Shown: positions 39,262 to 50,564, counted from the first letter of the stretch. The stretch is 64,000 bases of DNA from Hyperoplus lanceolatus (GCA_026929865.2 CM049410.1:15586501-15650500), one strand, 5' to 3'. The notes: generated by a model not told the origin, from the letters alone. A program made the numbers and translations.

Positions 39262-39403
39262 AAAAAACCACAAGTAAAACTTACGTTGTCCTCAGATTTT
39301 CATCATGGATTTTCTCACAAGGACCTGGGAGGGAAAAGAATTTGAGCTTCATCTTCTACGTATATAGATAGATGTTATCTGTTGGGCCACTGCTGCAATA
39401 TTA

Positions 39404-39450
<47 letters not shown>

Positions 39451-40390
39451 ATCACATCTGAAAGTGTTTGACTTACCCAGATCAGAGCGGGTGTTTGTGA
39501 ACAGCTCAGCAGGGCAGAAGCCACACAGATAATAACGACAGACCTTCATGGGAAAAGGGAATATTTTCAAAACACGAATCTTCTGCAGTCTCACCAACTT
39601 TTGACTTAGAACCTTGCAAGTCCCTAAAAAACTTAGTTTTACAGTTAAAGGTTAATTGTTTGGTACCTCAGTCACCAGTTCACATGAAAAACAAACCAAA
39701 GCATACAGGATAGGATACAGAGCTAATCGGGGTCCCGGGGTGTGTGGCAACGTGACCATATCGTAGCATGCAATGTTAGAATGTGTAATGTTAAATGGTT
39801 GAGGGACTGATTTGATAAATAGATACAGTCAATTATTTTTAGCTTTGTACATTGCAACGTCAGAAAGCAATATTGATACAATAGACCACATCCATTCCCC
39901 GCGTGACCGATTAAAAATATGTTTACACCAATTCACGTCTTATTTTTAGATGAACGCCTTTTAAGACTCTGGATGAAGCCTGGCAAGTAGTTTGATGGGC
40001 GCGCGCAGCAGAGCGTGCGTGTCACGTTAATCCACAGCACTGTGAGCCAATGAATTAGCCTCAACTATTAGCATCGAAAAACCCTTGTGCTAATTCTACT
40101 AACACACACACACACACCCATAGACCGCCCTCAACACGTTTGCTTCAGGGTGCACATTCTGTGGGTTATGGTTGATATATGGATATATGGCAGGCAGTTT
40201 AATTTAACTTCTTATAACTCGATGTAAGACATCTTAGCATGCTAACGCTGACTAGGTCTAGGGCGATAGGCTAGCTAGGACGCTAACTTACGCTCTCGTC
40301 GTCCCATCGCACGTTGCATCGCTTCTCGTCCGGGGCCAAGTTTCTATCTCGGCCCATTAACTCATCGAGTAGCTGGGCTGCTGACAGCAT
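25745..40390 (-). CDS. LUC7L3: LUC7-like protein 3, U1 snRNP-associated splicing factor (10 coding exons)
   Basis: Exons on the minus strand, in order: 40390-40292, 39543-39477, 39324-39285, 39171-39027, 36795-36721, 36466-36362, 35586-35425, 34709-34360, 33792-33635, 25935-25745. Every intron is GT-AG and phases join exactly to 463 residues ending SEGDTQSN, the ending I recall for human LUC7L3 (432 residues). It starts MLSAAQLLDELMGRDRNLAP. The first zinc finger (CCCH type) uses Cys and His among C35, C40, C43, C58, H62. Residues about 85-150 are helical/coiled. The second finger is C192, C195, H211, H217. Residues 232-330 are Glu/Arg/Lys-rich and 330-405 form an Arg-Ser domain. LUC7 proteins act in the nucleus with U1 snRNP in 5' splice-site choice. 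The gene is head to head with ANKRD40. The last intron is unusually full of nested transposons. Confidence 0.97.
26476..27594. mobile_element. Layer 5: TA-inserting transposon, copy 2 (GGGGAAGG termini)
   Basis: 1,119 bp, same family as 3866-4979 but in opposite orientation, with the same terminal repeats and TA at 26474-26475 and 27595-27596. The undisturbed right arm of the host Tc1-like element carries the uninterrupted site (CTAAGTACTTGG at that place), which proves the boundaries and the TA duplication. It contains a LINE 3' end (about 26880-27215, minus sense) and a coding tail at 27227-27379. Confidence 0.9.
27227..27379 (+). pseudogene. C-terminal coding tail of an unidentified transposon protein, copy 2
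   Basis: From the ATG at 27230 there are 49 codons to TGA at 27377-27379, the same length as the copy at 4086-4238. The frame is acidic and ends DGDFVIVTQ. The encoded protein family is not recognised. Confidence 0.5.
28255..28476 (+). pseudogene. Tc1-like transposase fragment (C-terminal half)
   Basis: It reads SADKLYGDDNFHFQ, then DHGITVHEWPDNSPDLKSIE and KLWNIVKRK. This matches the DDE domain block of fish Tc1 transposases, where D/NSPDLNPIENLW holds the last catalytic acid (E kept here in SIEKLW). A stop ends the frame early at 28474-28476 and the N-terminal half of the protein is absent. The mirror copy lies on the minus strand at about 27600-28140. Confidence 0.8.
29691..29876. repeat. 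GC-rich tandem repeat (two units of about 90-95 bp)
   Basis: Units at 29691-29781 and 29782-29876 share CTCTCATAAGGACCAGG, TGTACAGCGGCCGCT, GCGCCCGCCTCCCCCGT and TGTGTAGCC. A partial third unit starts at 29877. It lies inside the layer-3 hAT-type element. Confidence 0.75.
29887..29915. repeat. Perfect hairpin, 11-bp arms
   Basis: AGCATGGACCT and AGGTCCATGCT around a 7-base A loop. It falls at the end of the tandem repeat and may be part of the hAT-type element's interior. Confidence 0.8.
31128..32207. mobile_element. hAT-type element (TAGGGTTGCCACC termini) with perfect 8-bp duplication
   Basis: Left end TAGGGTTGCCACC, right end GGTGGCAACACTA. GTAGGCAC is present exactly at 31120-31127 and 32208-32215. 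1,080 bp, inserted into the right part of the layer-2 element independently of layer 3. No transposase is visible. Confidence 0.88.
32882..33253 (+). mobile_element. TTAA repeat family 2, full-length copy in LUC7L3 intron 9
   Basis: TTAA at 32878-32881 and 33254-33257. Ends AAATGCACTGTGTAAC and CTGCATAGTGCACCT, about 372 bp. It matches 50565-50919 end to end. No coding frame. Confidence 0.8.
34848..34905 (-). repeat. LINE/SINE tail fragment (L2-type 3' end)
   Basis: On the minus strand GCACTCGGAAAAGCGCCATA leads to TAAATTTGATTTATTATTATT, the typical GCGCTTT/ATATAAAT tail of L2-type elements. Confidence 0.55.
35772..36036 (+). mobile_element. LINE 3' end fragment in LUC7L3 intron 7
   Basis: The plus strand encodes FSFHAPNLCNKLPKYL, then LSSFKIKSEDFS, the C-terminal LINE ORF2 pattern. 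It is followed by GTAAAGCACTTCGAATGGCC and GTGCTTTATAAATGAA, a typical tail. It is antisense to LUC7L3 and related in kind to the fragment at 4239-4580. Confidence 0.65.
37171..37544. mobile_element. TAGCCTGG element, copy 2 (complete)
   Basis: 374 bp. Starts TAGCCTGGTGCTACCAGACC and ends GGAGCCAGGCTA. GTTGGCTCT is repeated exactly on both sides (37162-37170 and 37545-37553), a perfect 9-bp duplication. It lies in LUC7L3 intron 4. The inverted ends are short (TAGCCTGG). A 9-bp duplication suggests a Mutator- or Merlin-like mechanism, which is an inference. Confidence 0.88.
37920..38538. mobile_element. TTAA element with CCCATTGATGAC termini
   Basis: TTAA at 37916-37919 then CCCATTGATGACGGC. 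The right end is GTCATCAATGGG then TTAA (38539-38542). 619 bp in LUC7L3 intron 4. TTAA target and CCC tips fit a piggyBac-type non-autonomous element. The interior is AT-rich. Confidence 0.78.
39226..39257. repeat. (AC)n microsatellite in LUC7L3 intron 3
   Basis: About 16 AC units, 28 bp from the exon 3 donor. Confidence 0.9.
39404..39443. repeat. (CA)n(TA)n microsatellite in LUC7L3 intron 2
   Basis: CA units followed by about 12 TA units, about 34 bp from the exon 2 donor side. Confidence 0.9.
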
Positions 40391-42488
40391 GTTGCCTGTA
40401 AGACCCTTGTCCTTGATTTAGAAGTAGTACGATATATCTTGCGGAGCCTGTTCACACATCTAATAGCGCGCTAAAATCTCCTTAGCAAAATGGCTGACGC
40501 CGTGACAACAACGCCCGTTTATAATATAGTTCGCCAACAGAACGGCACCAGTACAGCAGCCCTATCTTCTTATTCTTTGTGTTTCATTGCGAATTGTAAA
40601 ACCATGGTGTAGGTGTATACCGCCACCTACTGCACCAAACTATGTAGAACCAGAATTTGAATGAGTTCATTGATCCCCATACATTTGGTTTGTTTCGCAT
40701 GCTCTCATTTTAAAAGGAATACATAAATAATAATAACTATTATTGTTTCCCGGTCTTTCTTTCTTTTTTCATTATTTTCTTCTGTTTTCACCATAGATAG
40801 TTTCACATGAGTTTGTTGATTGTATTTTGAAAATATCCACCGGAAGGGGTATGCATTTACGTCTTCCTTTACGTTTATTTTCTGTGTTGCAGTTCAGTGT
40901 TGTGGCCACTGGAAAGCAGTTAACACTCATGTATCCGACTACATTGTGTATCAAGAATCATGAATAATGAGGGCTGATTTCCCCCTGAAATTGTGATTTT
41001 GAATGTTAATGTAATCATTTGGTCACTCTTAATTTCACCCTCTTTATTGCATCAGTTTTGATACTGTGCCTTAGGAAATGGCAGTATATCATGTCTGCAC
41101 CGACGCTGATAGATTTGATTTGAATAATTTAATTTGGTGTTCATCGCTGTGGTCACCAGATGACGGGTCAAACCCATGCACAAATTAATGTTTTTTTGGC
41201 TCTATATATTTATTGATATATTTATTGTGTTGCAGTTTCTCCCTGTGACCACAAGATGGCAGCAAAGACTCCATCTCCGTCTCCACTCCATCTACATCTG
41301 CTGAGACAACGAGTGGTGCACCTAGCCTGGTGCTACCAAACCATCGTACTTCATTTCATTTGTACAGAAGGGAAAATACGAGTACTATAAATATGACTAC
41401 TGAAGGGAAAATAAAATTTAGCCGGAAGTAGGCGGGCGGGCGGAGCCAGGCTAGTGGTCACCATGGGTGGTGACCTTTCTTTATAGGTCCATGGTGGTGA
41501 CCATACGTAGATAGTATAATGTGACGTGAGGGCACCTGATAGACTTGTGTTTGTAACGTAATGGTATGGTTGTGATCTGGTAATGATACTGTAGAAGCCT
41601 AATTTAGATAATAGGTTAAGTTGGTTACGCTGGGAATGTGAAACAATATTGAAATATGACCATACACACTCAACGTTTATATTACTTAACTCGAAGTTAA
41701 TGTAAATGACTGCACTATCATTCCCTTCATGACCAAATTAACACATTAAAACACAAACAATTTAAAAAAAAAACCATATATTGATGATATTGGCTATTTT
41801 TCTGTAAAAACAGACATGCTTACCAAGCATCACCTCCGGTGATGACTTTCAAAATAAACGGACAAAAATGAAGTCAATCGGAAACTCAACTAATTAACAC
41901 AATGCTTGATTTTAAAACGCAATTTCAAAGTTGCGTTGTGAAGCAACATGTTCAGTTTTAACATATTACATCATTTAAAATGGAAATGTTCGGGGGTTAA
42001 GGGGGGAACTATGGAAGTATTCGGAACTAAAATGTGTGCTCTCTGTTGTTACACCTAAAGATGCCCCCCGACGAGGCGGTGGTGCGTGTGTGTGTTTTCT
42101 TTCCTTTATTTTTTATTTTGTTCCCCCTTTTGCAGTCCACGCAGCCCTGAGACCACTAAATGAGTATCGGCTGCGGTGCTTTAACTAACTTACAGCAGAC
42201 AGAGATAAATGGCGGGGAGGCAGCCTGCGGTATAAGCACCAAACACTCCCAAGCATCGACACTCAAGTTTAGCCGGAGCGAGGCTAGCACCAAAGACTGC
42301 TGCTAGCGCCTCGGTGAGCTAGCTACTATAGCCGGATAGCTAATGCTAACAGGACTGTCTAAAGTCTACAGTGGACGTGTGTGTGTGCGCCATTGCCAGG
42401 GAATTCATTAGGCGATTAGTAGTGACAGCTTAACCCGAGAGGCTTTCGTGTGACCTATGCTCGCTCAGCGCTAGCCGTGTGCACCAAG
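40391..42488. promoter_or_regulatory. Shared upstream region of LUC7L3 and ANKRD40 (divergent genes)
   Basis: The two start codons face away from each other, 2.1 kb apart. Just upstream of LUC7L3, AAAATGGCTGACGCC (about 40487-40501) resembles a YY1-type ATGGC motif with a TGACG element. The ANKRD40 side (42060-42488) is GC-richer with many CpG, as expected for a 5' UTR and core promoter. The middle (40560-42050) is AT-rich and holds a small transposon at 41323-41453. Transcription start sites cannot be placed from sequence alone. Confidence 0.5.
41323..41453. mobile_element. TAGCCTGG element, copy 3 (internally deleted)
   Basis: 131 bp with both ends kept (TAGCCTGGTGCTACCA and GGAGCCAGGCTA) and the centre lost. 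Flanks are GTGGTGCACC (41313-41322) and GTGGTCACC (41454-41462), a 9-10-bp duplication with one base lost. It lies between the LUC7L3 and ANKRD40 promoters. Confidence 0.85.
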
Positions 42489-45400
42489 ATGTCCACCACT
42501 TCGCTGGATAAAGAGTTACAGGAGCGGCTGAGAGAGGCGTCTGCCATCGGGGACATCGACGAGGTGCGGTCGTTGGTGGAGAGTGGAGTAAATGTGAACT
42601 CTCAGAACGAGATCAATGGATGGTGAGTGTTTCTGGGCTCTTCTCCACGTCAAACTCATGCACACATTTGTTGATATTTAGGTGAAAACTTCCCCCTCAG
42701 CCAATGAACACAGTAAAAGGTATTAAATCAGTGTCATGGCTCATGTTATAAGACAGAGCAGCCTGTTAGTCAGCCAGAACTGTCACTTGTTATCCTACTC
42801 AGTTCAAAATATGCTCTGTTGGTATTTTAAGGATGGTAATATTATATTCCAATGACCTGTTATACAGTGATTATTCTCACAACACTAGCAGGGAGCAGTG
42901 CTTATTGATAGATAGTAAAGTATATTGACTGAATTAAGTAAAACAATCAATATTCCATGTGACACACAATTGCATCATCAACCCCTTTATGCAACACTGT
43001 AATGTCCTATAATAGTCCATAGTCCTGTCATTGTGTTTTCCAGCACTATCATCTCAAACAATTCGGCTGGTCTTTCTGGTTCACAATAGTTACACAACCT
43101 GTGTGACGACGATAGATCGAACTAATGATCGCCTTATGTTACAACAACTTTTTTTTAATCGGCTTAGTTTGTTTTTTATTTATTTACTAATTGATTGGTT
43201 CATTAAGTTGTGTTCTCTTTCTCTCTCTCCAATCACCCCACCAGGACATGCCTGCACTGGGCATGCAAGAGGAACCATAAGCACATCGTGTCCTACCTGC
43301 TCAGCTGTGAAGCGGACAAGGAAATCCTCACGGGGAAGGATGAGTTGGCCTCGCAGCTCACCTCCAAACCAGAGATCAAACGCCTCTTAGGAAGTGAGCT
43401 GCACACACATCATGCCATTTCTCAGCCTCTCCTTCCTTCTTGTCATTATTGATCCTGTCATGTCATTCTAGATGTCACTTGTTGTAATGTACAGGTTGTA
43501 ACCACAGGTGTTGTCGATGCTATAAGTGCATCTAAAGTAAGGGAATGTATAGTGAACTCGTCATTTGTTGACCCCTTCACTATACATTATTCCGCTTAGT
43601 TATTACACTGCTACTAACTACATCAATTATTGAAGATTTTTTTTGTTTTAAAGTAGGGTTTTATTGATTTACACTACTAACTATGTAAATTGGTGGCCAA
43701 ACGTACTCGCGTGATGTAGTTTTGACTGGAGCTTTTTTCAGACAATATCCATGTCTCCGAAGTTCCCTGCTCTCCAGATACATTCAAAGTCATGTCGAAA
43801 AAGTATTCCATTGTTTTTGTACGAGTAGTGGTATGTGACTGTTTGTAGACGTCTGTCAGCTGATTGATATGACAGGAAGTGATGATAAATCAGAACAATG
43901 TCCATAGCATCAGTAAATTATCCTTAACCCTCTGAGGTCTAGGGGTATTTTCTCCGATTTGACATACTTCTATAAATACCTATTTCAAATGTGCAAGAAG
44001 ATAAATTATACCAAAGTGTTTTATATGGAAATGTTCAGAACACATTAGGCCTTTGTTTTCTGAGGTCTACTTATGTCCTAGATCTAGACCATTGTGTATG
44101 TAAATAATTGGCTTAAATGCTGAAAAATGTATTGCGATTTTTGAAAAACCTGGACATTTGTGTGAAAGAAGAACCTTTAGTCATCCTGTTGAGTTGTTTT
44201 GGCTCTTGAAATTGCTTATCCTAAGCCTTAGCTTCAAAAATGCAGTTGAAATTTTCCAAAACGCAGTAGGGGAGTGCACAAAACATGACTAATATAAAAA
44301 TTTGGTCCAGATGCTTTTTGGTAGAAATATTGTCTCTACTTTCAAAAAACATTAGGAAATTAGACTGAATGAAGACTTTGAACCACATATATTCATGGGA
44401 TGTATACTAATAAAAGAGGAAGCATCACAAAACATTTTTCAAACAAACCATTAAGTAAATATAAAAACAATAATAACAAACTACTTTCACACTATGTATA
44501 TACTCTATGCACTATTTACAAGCTAAGTGGTAGCTGGGGAGCTTCTGGGTCTTGCTTCGCACGGTGTTTTCTAAGCCTGTAAGGGACTGACAGTATCACA
44601 AGAACATTCCCCGGAAACAAGAGGACCTCTAGTTTGAGATGATGTTTTCATTTTATTTTTCAGCCATATCTTCAGGAAGATATTCATAAAGATATGCGCG
44701 CACGGCCGTAGACCTCAGAGGGTTTTAACAGCGGGCATTATTGAGAAGTAATTTCCCGTAGAATTCCGTTGTTGAGCTATAAGAACACAGCATTTATCAG
44801 GGCAGCGTAATTAAGCTAAATATGGTTTAGACAGAGGGTCAACTTTTTGAAGTTAATAATTCTCTTTTTTCTCTGTCTCTTTTTTTATCATCGTAGTTGA
44901 AGTGGAGGAAGTGCCTGAAGTCAAGGAGGCCGATTTGCCATTCATCCCTGCCTACCTGTCTAACCCGCCCTTCATCTATTCCAAGTTGGACAACAAGCCA
45001 GAGGCCCAGCCGGACCAGCAGCAGCACCTCACACACAACGGCTCAGGAGAGCACTCGGCCGAGGACACCAGCAGCGAGTCCACCTCCCTCTCTCCCACTC
45101 ACGAGCCCACTCACTCAGCCCTCAACTTGATCTCTGATGACGTCATCACCACCCCTCCCATTCTCAGCCAATCCCAGGCCGGGGAATTCGTTCCTGTTAG
45201 TGAGCAAAATGGCGTGTCATCATCGGGACCGGCCTCCTCCCATAATAACCACAACCCTAACCCTAACCACACAACAGTTATAAGCAGTGCCGTGCCCATG
45301 GACCTGTCGGTGGAGCCTCACCTGGTCAACCACCACTCTGACTACGCCGTGACACACAACGGCACGGTGCGCTCCCCTCCGTCCGCCTCGCCCAGCCCCA

Positions 45401-47858
45401 CCCTGGGCAGCAGCAGCAGCAGCAATGGGACTGGTAATGGGACTGGTGGGGGCCAGGTCCAGGCTCCTCTAACCGGCGCTAACCCAGCCATCAGCAGGCA
45501 GCAGTCCATCCCACAACAACTGAGCTGCAGCCAGGCCGCAGGTGGAGGGTCCGTGCCCGCCTTCCAGCCTTTCTTCTTCACCAGCACCTTCCCCGTCAAT
45601 GTGCAAGGTGAGAGACTTAATCATTGTGTTTGTTTACTATGTCTGTCCACAAATACAGATTCAGCAGATACTACCAGGATACCATTAAATGTGAGTTTAC
45701 CTTTGCAATACATGATGCAATCGCTCAACACTACTCTACTTTCTCTGTGATAGTAAGATGGGAAAATCAATACTGCTATTATATCTTGGTGTGAGTAAAA
45801 AAAAAACTAGAGCCAAAGGATCACAGATTTAAAAGGAAGAGTGCTTGTTGTCAAAATCCCTTTTTGTCAAAATCAGTGAATATCCCCCTCATGATCCGCT
45901 AGCAGTGTTAATACATAGCCTAGACTCTGTGAACGAGCATGTTGCTATCTACAGTTGACCCCCCTTGTTTTTAACATATTAGTTTACAGAGGCTGTGTAT
46001 TACCAAAAAAAATTCTCCAGCACACACAGGTAGCAGATAGTGAGGAGATATTCACTGATTTTGACCAAAAGTTATTTTGTAATCATTAAGCATTCTCAAG
46101 AATCGCTGACTCCACCTTTTTTGTTTTTAATGTGAAAAAGCCAACCTATCTTTGTTAACAGAGAGAGGTATCACTCTGGTCCTTTTCTCTAGAGCTGGTG
46201 CTGAAGGTGCGTATCCAGAACCCTAACACGCGGGAGAATGACTTCATAGAGGTGGAGCTGGACAGGCAGGAGCTGACCTACCGCTCCCTGCTCAGGGTCT
46301 GCTGCCGGGAGCTAGACATCGGCGTTGAGCACGTGGAGAAGATCCGCAAGCTGCCTAACACCATGCTGAGAAAGGTACGGGGGGGAAGAATAAAGGACTG
46401 CAAACTGCACACACTATAACCTTGTCTTCCAGTGTAACCAAACAGCCACTCGCACACATAAATACAAACACAGATTCTAATAGGCTTGGCTATTCTATAA
46501 AGTATATCGACTCATTCTCTACCTATCAATATTAGGGTAAATATTCTTTGACTTTAGCTTTGAAAAACCTGTGATTTAGACTACTAAGCTTGAAATATTA
46601 CGTTATGTAAAGTATGAGGTTTTTGAACAGTGAGGCATGGCAGAAGGCATGTCACTCACATTGTACCATTGGTGTTCAGTGACAGAGATGTGGTGGTCAG
46701 AAACAAGCTAACCTGCCTGCTGTCACAACGCTGCCTGTACTGTGTTAGAAAGCATTGCTGTGTCTCTGTGTGACTCATGCGCTCACACTGACTGCCACAC
46801 CTTCCCTCAACTCTCCTATTAGGAACGTTTGTGACTCACGTTACCATCCCGCTGAATCCCCCAGTGTATGTTGTGTTTGTGCCTTTATACATCATGACTT
46901 GCAGTGCCTGGCTGCTCCTACTGAAGATAACAGTGGGATAGAAGCTGAACATTTGTTGTCTGTAAAATGCCTGAAAAAAAGTGAGAATGTCCATTTAAAA
47001 GATGTATTACGTATTCTAAAAGATGGCCTGAACAATTCTGAAGAATGCTTGTTGTCAAAATGTGTTGGGTAAAATCAGCAAATATCTCCTCATGATCAGC
47101 TACCTTTACATACTGTCTGTGCGCTGAAAAAAATCCAGTGTTTATGCACAGCCCAGGTTCTGTAAACGGGCATGTTGCTAGCTACAGGGGGCCCCTTTTG
47201 TTTACATACACACTGTTTCCTTCCCTGTTCACAAAGCCTAGCCTGTTTTTTAAAATGTTTTGATTTTTATTCAGGGCACTCAAAGTACAGACAGTTTGCA
47301 CATCGTTCGGAGATTTTCACTGATTTTGAATAAAAGTGATTGACAATGCACATTCTCCAGAATTGCTGACCCCACCTTGAAATTTGTGCTTTTTTATTTT
47401 TATTTTATTAGTCAAATGCCTGAAAACAGTCAAAATATCCACGGTAGATCCGTTTAAGGATTGAGTAATTTTTTCTATTTTGTATTTTTTGGGCTTTTTA
47501 TTTGACAGTTCAGAGAGACAGGGATGAAATGTGGCAGAGAGAGGAATGGCATGAAGAGAACGACCACGGGCAGGATTTTAATCCGTGGTGTGCTGCTTCT
47601 GAGGACTGAGCCTCTAGCACCACGAGCACCCCTAAAGATAGTTATTCTTAATAGTACTAAAATAATAATGAATAATGGCTTTTAAAAATGTTCCTTCTCT
47701 TTTGGCTGTTGCAGGACAAGGACGTGGCTCGGCTGCAGGACTTCCAGGAGCTGGAGGTTGTGTTGGAGAAGACAGAGGGCCTGTCCCTGTTCTCTGGTAC
47801 TGGAGCGCTAACAGACAGACCGTGCTACAACATGAAGGCCTCCCGCCTCACCTACTAA
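42489..47858 (+). CDS. ANKRD40: Ankyrin repeat domain-containing protein 40 (5 coding exons)
   Basis: Exons 42489-42622, 43245-43393, 44897-45607, 46193-46374, 47715-47858, all GT-AG with matching phases, give 439 residues. It starts MSTTSLDKELQERLREASAI; the ATG follows GCACCAAG. Two ankyrin repeats cover about residues 12-42 and 43-75 (GWTCLHWACKRNHKHIVSYL). Exon 3 (residues 95-331) is a long, low-complexity Ser/Pro/Asn/His-rich linker containing PFIPAYLSNPPF and ending in the FQPFFFTSTFP motif. Exons 4-5 encode the conserved C-terminal region (LVLKVRIQNPNTRENDFIEV, then DKDVARLQDFQELE), ending ASRLTY like human ANKRD40 (about 368 residues from memory). The larger size comes from the linker. 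Molecular function is not established; the ankyrin repeats suggest protein binding. Confidence 0.96.
43924..44728. mobile_element. TTAA element with CCCTCTGAGGTCTA termini in ANKRD40 intron 2
   Basis: Left TTAACCCTCTGAGGTCTAGG; right GTAGACCTCAGAGGGTTTTAA. 805 bp including the TTAA sites. The right tip has two extra T before TTAA. Piggybac-type by target site. Interior frames are not recognisable. Confidence 0.72.
45835..46118. mobile_element. TTAA palindromic MITE (family 1), ANKRD40 intron 3
   Basis: Contains GTGCTTGTTGTCAAAATC, AGTGAATATCCCCCTCATGA and the mirror half GAGGAGATATTCACTGATTT, then AATCGCTGACTCCACCTTTT. Terminal TTAA sites are worn away. It ends 75 bp before exon 4. Confidence 0.8.
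47018..47378. mobile_element. TTAA palindromic MITE (family 1), ANKRD40 intron 4
   Basis: Left half GAATGCTTGTTGTCAAAATG and GGTTCTGTAAACGGGCATGT. Right half GATTTTCACTGATTTTGA and GAATTGCTGACCCCACCTT. An insertion of about 60 bp widens the centre. Confidence 0.75.
47495..47635 (-). mobile_element. tRNA-type SINE remnant, ANKRD40 intron 4
   Basis: On the minus strand GGTGCTCGTGGTGCTAGAGG, CTCAGTCCTCAGAAGCAGC and GGATTAAAATCCTGCCC follow the order of a worn box A / box B SINE head common in fish (GAGGCTCAGTCCT, then a GGATTCGAAxCC-like box). The body GACAGTTCAGAGAGACAGGG lies at its far end. Confidence 0.5.
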
Positions 47859-50560
47859 AGCTTACAGCAGAGCTCCGGGTTCTTACCTGCTTATAGGACA
47901 GGCTTCTATTCTGTAGCTTTCCCCCCTCAAGAAAAACCAGAACTAGTCGCCCCATCCCAAGTCCCCCTTGTTACAGCTCATTTTTTAACTTTGGTGTTTT
48001 TCGCCAATTTCCTAACTGGGATTTTTTTAATTTTTTTTCCCGAAGTCCTCTAGCTGTTGTCCTCTTGGCGTCCTCGTCTGGCCCTGTATCCCGCCTTAGC
48101 GTACCCGACCACTTCTAAGCGATTTACTGATGCATGGCGTCCTCCATTATGTGCGAGTGCAAGTATTTTGGCCCTTCTCTTTATCTCTTTCTCTTCCCCA
48201 CCAGTGCACTTTGGGACAACTTGAGTGAGACGTCGGCTCGTCTTCCTTTTACCGAATGGACTTGAATCTGGGATTTCTGCAATAGCCTTATATGGACACA
48301 CCCATCCCCCTATACTGGCTGTGGACGACGAGGAAGGATATTAACAGAACTCTGAATTGATTAGGTTTCATCATCAGTGTGTTGTTTTAGCACATTGGAC
48401 ATTGCATACAGCAAGTTGACTTTCTAGCAAACAGAGACCTATACAGTGTTATTATCCAATGTTCTAGCTGGCGTACACACTTTCATACATGCTGTAGTAG
48501 GCATATAAACCTTAGTGTCTTTCCAAAAGAGGGGACATCTATTAGTGGCCCCCGAGCTCTTAAAAAGTGGAGGAAAGCTTTAGGTATCTTTGGACTAATA
48601 TTTGCTGACAAATGCGAATAGTGCGCTTTAATATATATATATATTATTATCCACACAAGGATGGACACTTGAGTAGGAGAGGAGCACAGGTTTCCCTATT
48701 TAAATAATCCATTCATACACTGTGGAAAAGAGATCATTTGTTTTTTTGTTTGAATTTGTTTCTCTTGTTTCTCATTTCATGTCCAACATAGATCTACTAA
48801 ATGCAAGCGGTCTAGTCAGCGTAACAACTATCAACTGTGAAGTATTTATTTGAGTTTTGTTTTTGGAGTTCTATTGATTCTTCCTAAATAAGAGCGAGAC
48901 CTTGTGCTTCGAGCCTCCCGCTTCAATGTATCATCCGAGTCACTTTCAGTTGCTGTCCATCTGTTTTAACTGTGATTTAGAATCGAAACCAAAAAGCTCA
49001 TCTAGCCAGCAAAGATACACACACACACACACACACACTGCAGAATAAACTATCAGCGTGTCCGAGAGGAGGAAATAAGTGAGATACTGGGGCAAGTGTG
49101 GGACACAGTTAGCTGTGTTTTGAGGGACACTGGTTTTCTTAGGATCGAGTGCTGCATGTTCCTTCCGACACTCATCCAAACGATTATTTCTGTCACGATT
49201 TCTCTTTGTCACCTCTGTTTGAATCTATATGGTGACTACTAGTTTTCTAACAAGCAACACAGAATATAGACATTACTGTGTGCCATCTGTTTGGTTGTAA
49301 AGGCCAGTCTATTGCTAATCTCTAAAAAAAAAAAAAAAAAAAAAATAGTAGTAGTTCAAGTTCAAGAAATTAAAATATGATGTTTGTGTGTTTTTTTTTT
49401 TATTATTATAGCTTAGGTGGAGACTGATTAGATGCTAACGGCAAGAGAAAATGTTCTTCTACTGTATATGAAGAGTTTAATGGGGCCATGACAGGTCAGA
49501 TGGTGATGTTTATGCTGCTTTCATCAACACTTTATATCTTCTTTTAAATTGTTAATGCTGCGGGTCTCATTTATTTGAAACAGTGCAGTAGGCGACCACT
49601 GCACTTACAATCGGGAAAAAAAAATCTTACCCCCCAGCGCTAACTGTTTACTGTTCAAATGTATACCTGTAATTTGTATGTTTTTATTAACTCTTTTTTT
49701 TAAATCATTTGTATCATTTACTTTAATAACCAGCCTAGGCCTGTTGTGTTGGTGTCAAAAAGTCTACTACTATCGTGTGAGAAAGAGTCAGGATGATGAA
49801 GAGTACAGAGATGCTTTTGTTGAAGCTAAGTGCAATGTAGCGGGGTGGGGACGGACAGGGATGTGTTGGCTGAAAGGATTACCACGAGTGCTTATTTTAC
49901 CTTCCCAAATATGTTCAAATGCTTTATTAAGGGAAGTTGTGCCACATGTTTTAAGGCTTGGTTGAGAAAGTGGGGTGACATATACGAAGGTGAGCGAGAG
50001 CAGCAGGTTTGGACTTTGGGATCTTTGATTCCCTGGGAAAAGGATGCGACTAACGTTGTATTTGTGGGGTTGCTTGTTGTTCTAGATAAAAAGCAGAATA
50101 CAGTTTCACTTAAACCTATGCATTCAGAGTCTGATATTTTTATATACAGTACGTCCTGTGTAGAAATGATCTTAGGCACTGTTACAGTTGTGCTTTTTTT
50201 GTTCTTGAGACCTGTACTTGTTCTTTGATAAAGCATGGTGAACTACTTGCTTTCTTCCCTCTTCTTCTGTCAAAATGACCTTATGTCTTCTAAAAAAACA
50301 AATTCTGTCCATCTGACTAAATTGATGTAAAGAAGAGTTTGAATATGTATGTTAAGCAACCCTTTTGGCTCATTGCAGGTTATTCTCTGCATGTAATGAG
50401 TCCTTAATAATTCTCGGTAATGTGTGTTTCATTAGGGAGCCACTAGATGGAGCCGAACCGCAAATATTGGCCTTAGACAAGCCACAGACTAGAATCAGAG
50501 GGTTTGCCACTTTGTTGTTGTTGTTTTGCTTGGATTTAATTTAATTTATAAAAAAATATT
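47859..50560 (+). other. ANKRD40: ANKRD40 3' untranslated region and downstream
   Basis: Sequence after the stop codon without interspersed repeats recognised. Candidate poly(A) signal AATAAA at 49044-49049 (just after a CA run) and ATTAAA near 49367. A poly-A run lies at 49324-49346. The end of the transcript is uncertain. Confidence 0.5.
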
Positions 50561-50564
50561 TTAA

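Noticed and set aside
45245..45268. Telomere-like CCCTAACCCTAACC run
   Set aside because: It is inside ANKRD40 exon 3, in frame as an Asn-Pro repeat, and only two to three units long. It is coding low complexity, not an interstitial telomere.
45608..45750. In-frame extension of ANKRD40 exon 3 to a TGA
   Set aside because: A good GTGAGA donor at 45608 and exact phase with exon 4 (46193) show this is intron read-through. Residues after the donor are not conserved-looking.
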